A stretch of DNA of 36,717 nucleotides from an uncultured Clostridia bacterium (lineage in GTDB: Bacteria > Bacillota > Clostridia > Oscillospirales > Ruminococcaceae): positions 1 through 36,717 of the forward strand of contig CANQVE010000023.1 in the NCBI GenBank assembly GCA_947627205.1, written 5' to 3'. Made by a program: the position numbers and the translations under genes. A model generated the notes under the pieces. It worked only from the letters and a program-made list of their open reading frames with translations. It did not search any database and was not told the DNA's origin. Of this stretch, positions 32,812-36,717 are shown piece by piece; the first letter of the stretch is position 1, and each line of letters opens with the position of its first letter.

Positions 32812-34794
32812 TCAGCTTATATCCGCCGCTTCGAGATATCGGCTTCCGTTTTCGCGGATAAAATCCTTTCTGCCCGTCAGATCGTCTCCTAAAAGCACGT
32901 CAAACATTCTGCGCGTTTCTTCCGCATCGGCGGGCTTTACTCTGATAAGGCGGCGCGTCGCGGGATTCATTGTCGTAAGCGACATCATATCTGGATCGTT
33001 TTCGCCGAGTCCTTTCGAGCGCTGTATGGTATACTTCTTTTCGCCTATCATTCCGAGTATTTTTGTTTTCTCGGGCTCGGTATAGGCAAAATAGGTCTTA
33101 TCCTTTGTATTTATTTCATAAAGCGGAGATTCGGCTATATAAACAAATCCCTTTTCTATAAGCGTAGGGCAAAGCTCCTGAATCATAGTGAGAATGAGCG
33201 TTCTTATCTGAAAACCGTCTACATCCGCATCCGTACAGATTATGACTTTATTCCAGCGGAGATTGTCGATATTGAACGTACTAAGGTTCTTATTTGCCTT
33301 TGATTTCACCTCAACTCCGCAGCCGAGGACTTTTATGAGATTTGTTATTATCTCGCTTTTAAATATCTTATCGGCGCTTGCTTTAAGGCAGTTTAAAATC
33401 TTTCCTCTTACGGGAATGACCGCCTGAAACTCTGCGTCGCGCGCAAGTTTTACGGAGCCGAGCGCCGAATCGCCCTCCACTATATAGACCTCGCGCCTTG
33501 AAATATCGCGGCTTCGGCAATCAACAAACTTGTCTATGCGGTTTGTAAGGTCAATTTTCTGCGAAAGGCTCGCTATAGAAGAAGAACGTACTTTTTCGGC
33601 ATTCTCACGGGAACGTTTATTTACCAGAACTCTCTCGGCAATTCTCACAGCCTCATCGGGGTTTTCAATGAAATAGACCTCGAGAGAATGTTTCAGCCAA
33701 TCTGTCATTGCGTCTTTTATGAAAACGTTTGTTACGGCTTTTTTTGTCTGGTTTGCATAACTTGCCTGCGTCGAAAAGTTCGACGAAATAAACACAAGAC
33801 AGTCTGAAACGTCCTCCCATTTTACGGCTTTTTCGCCCTTATTGTACTTGTTGTTATTTTTAAGGTACGCGTCGATTTGCGACAGAAAAGCCTTTTTCAT
33901 GGCTTCGTCGGGAGAACCGCCGTGTTCGAGAAAGCTCGAATTGTGATAATGCTCTATAAAATGCGTTTCTTTGCTGAATACAAACGCAACGTTCATTTTC
34001 AGCTTGTATTCTTCTTTATCCTCGCGGTCTTTTCCGACGCGCTCGGCGTGCCAATACTGCGGAGCAGTGAGCGTATTTTCGCCGACAGCTTCTTTCAGAT
34101 AATCAAAAATGCCCTCTTTATAGCAGAATATCTTTTCGTCGGAAGTTCCGTCCTCGTTTTCGACTATCCTCAGAAACTCAACTCCGCCGTTTACGACAGC
34201 CTGTCTTCTAAGCATATCGTCAACGTATTCAGCGCCGATATCTATATCCGTAAATACTTCGAGGTCGGGCTTCCAATGTATTTTTGTTCCTGTCTGAGAA
34301 CACTTTTCACGTTTAAAGCCCTTTTCGCTGGCAGTGACATTAAAGCCCTTTTCAAAACGCAGAGAATATTTCCATTCGCCGTTTTTGCTCTCAACTTCCA
34401 TAAACTCCGAAGCAAACTGTGTTGCGCAAAGTCCAAGTCCGTTAAGTCCGAGAGCGAACGAATAATTTTCTCCCGAATTGTTGTTATACTTGCCGCCCGC
34501 ATAGAGCGTGCAAAACGCAAGCTCCCAATTGTATTTTTCCTCGCCTTTGTTATAGTCGATAGGTATACCGCGTCCAAAATCTTCTACCGTAACGGATTTA
34601 TCCGCATGGAGAGTTATTATTATTCGGTTTCCGAAGCCCTCGCGTGCCTCGTCTATAGAGTTTGATATTATCTCAAAGACCGAATGTCTGCAGCCCTCGA
34701 TACTGTCAGAGCCGAAAATTACCGCGGGTTTAAGTCTGACCTGGTCGGGACCTTTAAGAGCTTTTAGATCGTTATAGCCTGTTTTTTTTGCCAT
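32812..34794 (-). CDS. parE: Type IIA topoisomerase subunit B (topoisomerase IV ParE-like, divergent)
   Basis: A 660-residue ATPase subunit. The GHKL domain shows EIISNSIDEA (E41, N45, D48), VEDFGRGIP and GLNGLGLCATQ. A transducer domain follows, then a TOPRIM domain with IVEGDSALGSVKLARD and RGKILNCLKA. CTDADVDGFQIRTLIL completes it. The usual consensus is EGDSAGGSAK and DADVDGAHIR, so both TOPRIM motifs are altered outside the metal-binding acids. The start is the ATG at 34794 (MAKKTGYND), preceded by AGAGG. The frame extends to 34836, but that stretch is the leader. It is the first gene of the eight-gene operon with a consensus promoter. Confidence 0.87.
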   Translation of the reverse strand: MAKKTGYNDLKALKGPDQVRLKPAVIFGSDSIEGCRHSVFEIISNSIDEAREGFGNRIIITLHADKSVTVEDFGRGIPIDYNKGEEKYNWELAFCTLYAGGKYNNNSGENYSFALGLNGLGLCATQFASEFMEVESKNGEWKYSLRFEKGFNVTASEKGFKREKCSQTGTKIHWKPDLEVFTDIDIGAEYVDDMLRRQAVVNGGVEFLRIVENEDGTSDEKIFCYKEGIFDYLKEAVGENTLTAPQYWHAERVGKDREDKEEYKLKMNVAFVFSKETHFIEHYHNSSFLEHGGSPDEAMKKAFLSQIDAYLKNNNKYNKGEKAVKWEDVSDCLVFISSNFSTQASYANQTKKAVTNVFIKDAMTDWLKHSLEVYFIENPDEAVRIAERVLVNKRSRENAEKVRSSSIASLSQKIDLTNRIDKFVDCRSRDISRREVYIVEGDSALGSVKLARDAEFQAVIPVRGKILNCLKASADKIFKSEIITNLIKVLGCGVEVKSKANKNLSTFNIDNLRWNKVIICTDADVDGFQIRTLILTMIQELCPTLIEKGFVYIAESPLYEINTKDKTYFAYTEPEKTKILGMIGEKKYTIQRSKGLGENDPDMMSLTTMNPATRRLIRVKPADAEETRRMFDVLLGDDLTGRKDFIRENGSRYLEAADIS

Positions 34795-34841
34795 ATAAAC
34801 CTCTTGAATTGTATTTGTACAAATAAAAAACCACAATATAT

Positions 34842-34870
34842 ATTATACATCATATTTCCGGATTTGTCAA
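34842..34870 (-). promoter_or_regulatory. Promoter of the parE-upp operon
   Basis: On the minus strand TTGACA (34865-34870) and TATAAT (34842-34847) are exactly 17 bases apart, a perfect consensus. The leader is about 45 bases. Confidence 0.9.
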
Positions 34871-34893
34871 GAGTTGAGATAAATAATTATAAA

Positions 34894-35081
34894 AATAAGT
34901 GTTATTATACATTATTTGATAAAGTTTTTGAAATTACGAAGTCCGAATGCGTTTTTGGCAGATTATTTATCCGAAATGTAGTCCGCGTAAGGCTGATGTC
35001 ACTCAAAGTTATTGACATCATTTTTTGAGAAAAGTGTAACATATCATTGACAAACGTACACGTACAAAAATAACACTTATT
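34894..35081. promoter_or_regulatory. Divergent intergenic region with two copies of a 13-base palindrome
   Basis: The 13-base near-palindrome AATAA-GTG-TTATT occurs at 34894-34906, and its complement form AATAA-CAC-TTATT at 35069-35081. One copy lies about 24 bases upstream of the parE -35 box and the other eight bases upstream of the -35 box of the transglycosylase-like gene. A tandem ACGTAC repeat (35054-35065) lies next to the second. These could be operator sites, but the region is AT-rich and chance cannot be excluded. No gene lies in 34837-35158. Confidence 0.35.
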
Positions 35082-35089
35082 GAAGAAAC

Positions 35090-35118
35090 TTGACAAAGAT
35101 AAGATTTTATGATACAAT
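35090..35118 (+). promoter_or_regulatory. Promoter of the transglycosylase-like gene
   Basis: TTGACA (35090-35095) and TACAAT (35113-35118) are 17 bases apart, one base from perfect. The leader is about 35 bases and ends in an AAAGGA ribosome site. Confidence 0.85.
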
Positions 35119-35158
35119 AACGATATGAATTTTGTTTTCCTAAAAAAGGATAAATGAC

Positions 35159-36556
35159 ATGGACAACAACAGAGTTTTTACTAAAGAGGTTTTTATGAAT
35201 GTACACGGAAAAGAGCTGCCTATCCCCTCTTTTTTTCAGGTTTATAATTATGGCGGCGGATATGCAGATAAAGACAGAGAAATTGTTTATGCAGAACTGA
35301 CGGGAAATACACCTGCTTTGATCAATTATTTCTATATTAACAACTCATTCCCGCATGTGTTTAGCAGTAAACTCTTTGATGAAATTGATCGCTTCAATAC
35401 TGTAGGTGACTTATACAATTACATTCGCGCTTCTTTGATAAGGAAAGGCGAGATCTATCATGCCTACTCTTCTCCCGATTATGATTTTAACCAAAAAGTG
35501 TTTCTTCTTGATTCCGGTGCTTACAATATTGTGAAGCAGATCGCAGAGTCAGTAAACTACGATCATGACTTATTCAGAGACAGGATTCTTGAAGCCGCCG
35601 CTGATTATTATGATTTTGCAGATAAAATCAAGTGTGATATTGTTGTCGGGTTTGATTTAGGTGGCAAATATACTGAAAAAGACGGCGAAAAAAGCAATTT
35701 ACAACTTGTAAACTTTCTTTCTTCACTTAACAAGAATGAAATTAACAACGCTTTGCTTGAACTTACAATTAAGTACATCAAAGAGCATCCCAATTACTAT
35801 CCTTATGTTTTAGCGACAGTACATGGTGATACTCCAACAGATTTTTCCGATAACACAAAACACATTCTTAGCCTAAAAGAACAATATAATACTCGCTTTT
35901 GGGGATTTGCTCTTGGTGGTGTTGCAAGCTACAAACAAGTAGATCCAAGTTGGTATGATGATATAGATCTATCGCCGATAGGAAAACGCGGATTTATAGA
36001 TACTATTGTTCCAGCAAGAGCCAGCAAAATTGTCAGAGAACTTGTAGGCGATAGACCAATACATGCACTAGGCTGCGGAGGATACAATAACATTGCCCTC
36101 AATTATTATTGCGGTGCTACTTCATTTGATTCCGCTTCTCCTGTCAGACGTGTCGGCGACGGCAATGAAGAATCAACAAGAATTGTATTCGATACAACTC
36201 CATCTAAAGTAGGTTTCAGTAAATTCTTTATGGGTGGGATCAATATGGACAATACCATGAGACTTGAAAAAACCGAATATAAAAAATTGAATGAAGTTCC
36301 GGACAGTATGCTTTTATGCGGTTGTCCGGCTTGTCTGCAAGCTAAGACAGTGCACAATATAAAGCAACTGTATTCTATGAAATCAAAAGACACAGAAGCA
36401 AATTATTACAGCAGGCAGTTGATAGGTCTTCATGCAGTGATGCAACATCGTAAACTATGTGAAATTCTCTCAAATTTTACAGATATTTATACTTTTTCAA
36501 AAGCATATCCCAACAAACTGTTCCATGGACTGAAATATATCTCCGAGCGTCTTTAA
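35159..36556 (+). CDS. Divergent tRNA-guanine transglycosylase (TGT) superfamily protein
   Basis: A 465-residue protein with the TGT barrel landmarks in order: LLDSGAYNI (117-124; TGT DSGGFQ), IVVGFDLGG (161-169), VLATVHGD (217-224; GIVQGG), FWGFALGGVA (247-256; GYAVGGLA), HALGCGG (302-308; YLMGVG) and SFDSASPVRR (322-331; FDCVLPTR, placing the nucleophile at D324). The zinc site follows: C387-G-C389-P-A-C392 plus a later His, probably H425. Housekeeping TGTs inserting queuosine precursors are shorter and closer to consensus. This one resembles the divergent branch that includes DpdA, which puts 7-deazaguanine into DNA. Which base and which nucleic acid it acts on is unknown. Its codon and base use is AT-richer than its neighbours, which suggests transfer. 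It is alone between a promoter and a hairpin. Confidence 0.7.
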   Translation: MDNNRVFTKEVFMNVHGKELPIPSFFQVYNYGGGYADKDREIVYAELTGNTPALINYFYINNSFPHVFSSKLFDEIDRFNTVGDLYNYIRASLIRKGEIYHAYSSPDYDFNQKVFLLDSGAYNIVKQIAESVNYDHDLFRDRILEAAADYYDFADKIKCDIVVGFDLGGKYTEKDGEKSNLQLVNFLSSLNKNEINNALLELTIKYIKEHPNYYPYVLATVHGDTPTDFSDNTKHILSLKEQYNTRFWGFALGGVASYKQVDPSWYDDIDLSPIGKRGFIDTIVPARASKIVRELVGDRPIHALGCGGYNNIALNYYCGATSFDSASPVRRVGDGNEESTRIVFDTTPSKVGFSKFFMGGINMDNTMRLEKTEYKKLNEVPDSMLLCGCPACLQAKTVHNIKQLYSMKSKDTEANYYSRQLIGLHAVMQHRKLCEILSNFTDIYTFSKAYPNKLFHGLKYISERL

Positions 36557-36566
36557 TAAGAAAAAT

Positions 36567-36596
36567 AGAGCAGATATCCCGTAGGGCAGCTGCTCT
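36567..36596 (+). terminator. Hairpin after the transglycosylase-like gene
   Basis: AGAGCAG (36567-36573) pairs with CTGCTCT (36590-36596) 10 bases beyond the stop. The T run is poor, so termination may be weak. Positions 36597-36717 hold no supported gene. A leftward coding-like tail reading TQKLFCWIEDKKLPIVHAY ends near 36620 but is preceded by a stop and may be chance. Confidence 0.6.
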
Positions 36597-36717
36597 AATG
36601 TTATATTGCAGGTTATGAAACCTTTACACTGTTATGCTTTAATGTAAGCGTGAACTATGGGTAGTTTTTTATCTTCAATCCAACAAAATAGCTTTTGAGT
36701 ATCAATCGGTCATTTTT

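Noticed and set aside
33877-34665. A 262-residue rightward open frame opposite parE
   Set aside because: It is antisense to a well-conserved parE, and its composition and lack of a ribosome site mark it as a shadow.
36598-36717. Leftward gene end near the right edge (TQKLFCWIEDKKLPIVHAY)
   Set aside because: A stop codon lies only a few codons upstream in the same frame inside the window. Without sequence beyond the edge it cannot be told from chance.

Overview
The window looks like a piece of chromosome from an anaerobic, low-to-mid GC Gram-positive of the class Clostridia, most like an Oscillospiraceae/Ruminococcus-type gut bacterium. The evidence is strong GGAGG ribosome sites, repeated TTGACA-N17-TATAAT promoters, a stand-alone formate-tetrahydrofolate ligase, a SirTM/macrodomain pair, a divergent Clostridia-type topoisomerase IV and an NPxTG-like wall motif. 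This placement is inferred from gene content; no rRNA or other marker is present.

Left region (1-5600): a leftward surface-polysaccharide operon, glf > acyltransferase > rmlA > rmlC > rmlB (cut by the window edge), makes UDP-galactofuranose and dTDP-rhamnose precursors. Just upstream of glf lies a 1.37 kb segment bounded by perfect 27-bp inverted repeats (4063-4089 and 5409-5435). It holds a complete tyrosine recombinase and a perfect consensus promoter. As written, the promoter points away from the operon into a terminator just outside the right repeat. Inversion would aim it at glf. This is the best supported unusual system here: a self-contained phase-variation switch (inverton) shown in its predicted OFF state.

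Middle region (5970-13270): a rightward operon encodes an RND/MMPL-type exporter, a 1295-residue secreted and membrane-anchored protein with GLUG-like repeats around a very long coiled coil, and a small HdeD/DUF308-like membrane protein. Converging on it is an M4 (thermolysin-like) metallopeptidase with an odd N-terminus: an internal sorting-signal-like segment followed by a second signal-like helix.

Next (16040-18650): a leftward DUF1848 / macrodomain / class-M sirtuin operon, a probable reversible ADP-ribosylation module without its usual GcvH-like substrate gene. Then (18690-23450) an operon of two paralogous YbjN-like proteins followed by a chimeric soluble AAA+ protease (ClpB-like ATPase, degenerate receiver-like domain, FtsH ATPase, M41 peptidase). 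Two FtsX-type permeases without an ATPase gene follow (23490-26000).

Right region (26087-34870): a long leftward housekeeping operon, parE > zeta-toxin-like kinase > parC > fhs > tsaE > tsaB > rpiB > upp, with tight overlaps, a consensus promoter before parE and a terminator after upp. Divergent from parE is a lone, divergent tRNA-guanine-transglycosylase superfamily gene (35159-36556). No tRNA, rRNA or CRISPR array was seen.
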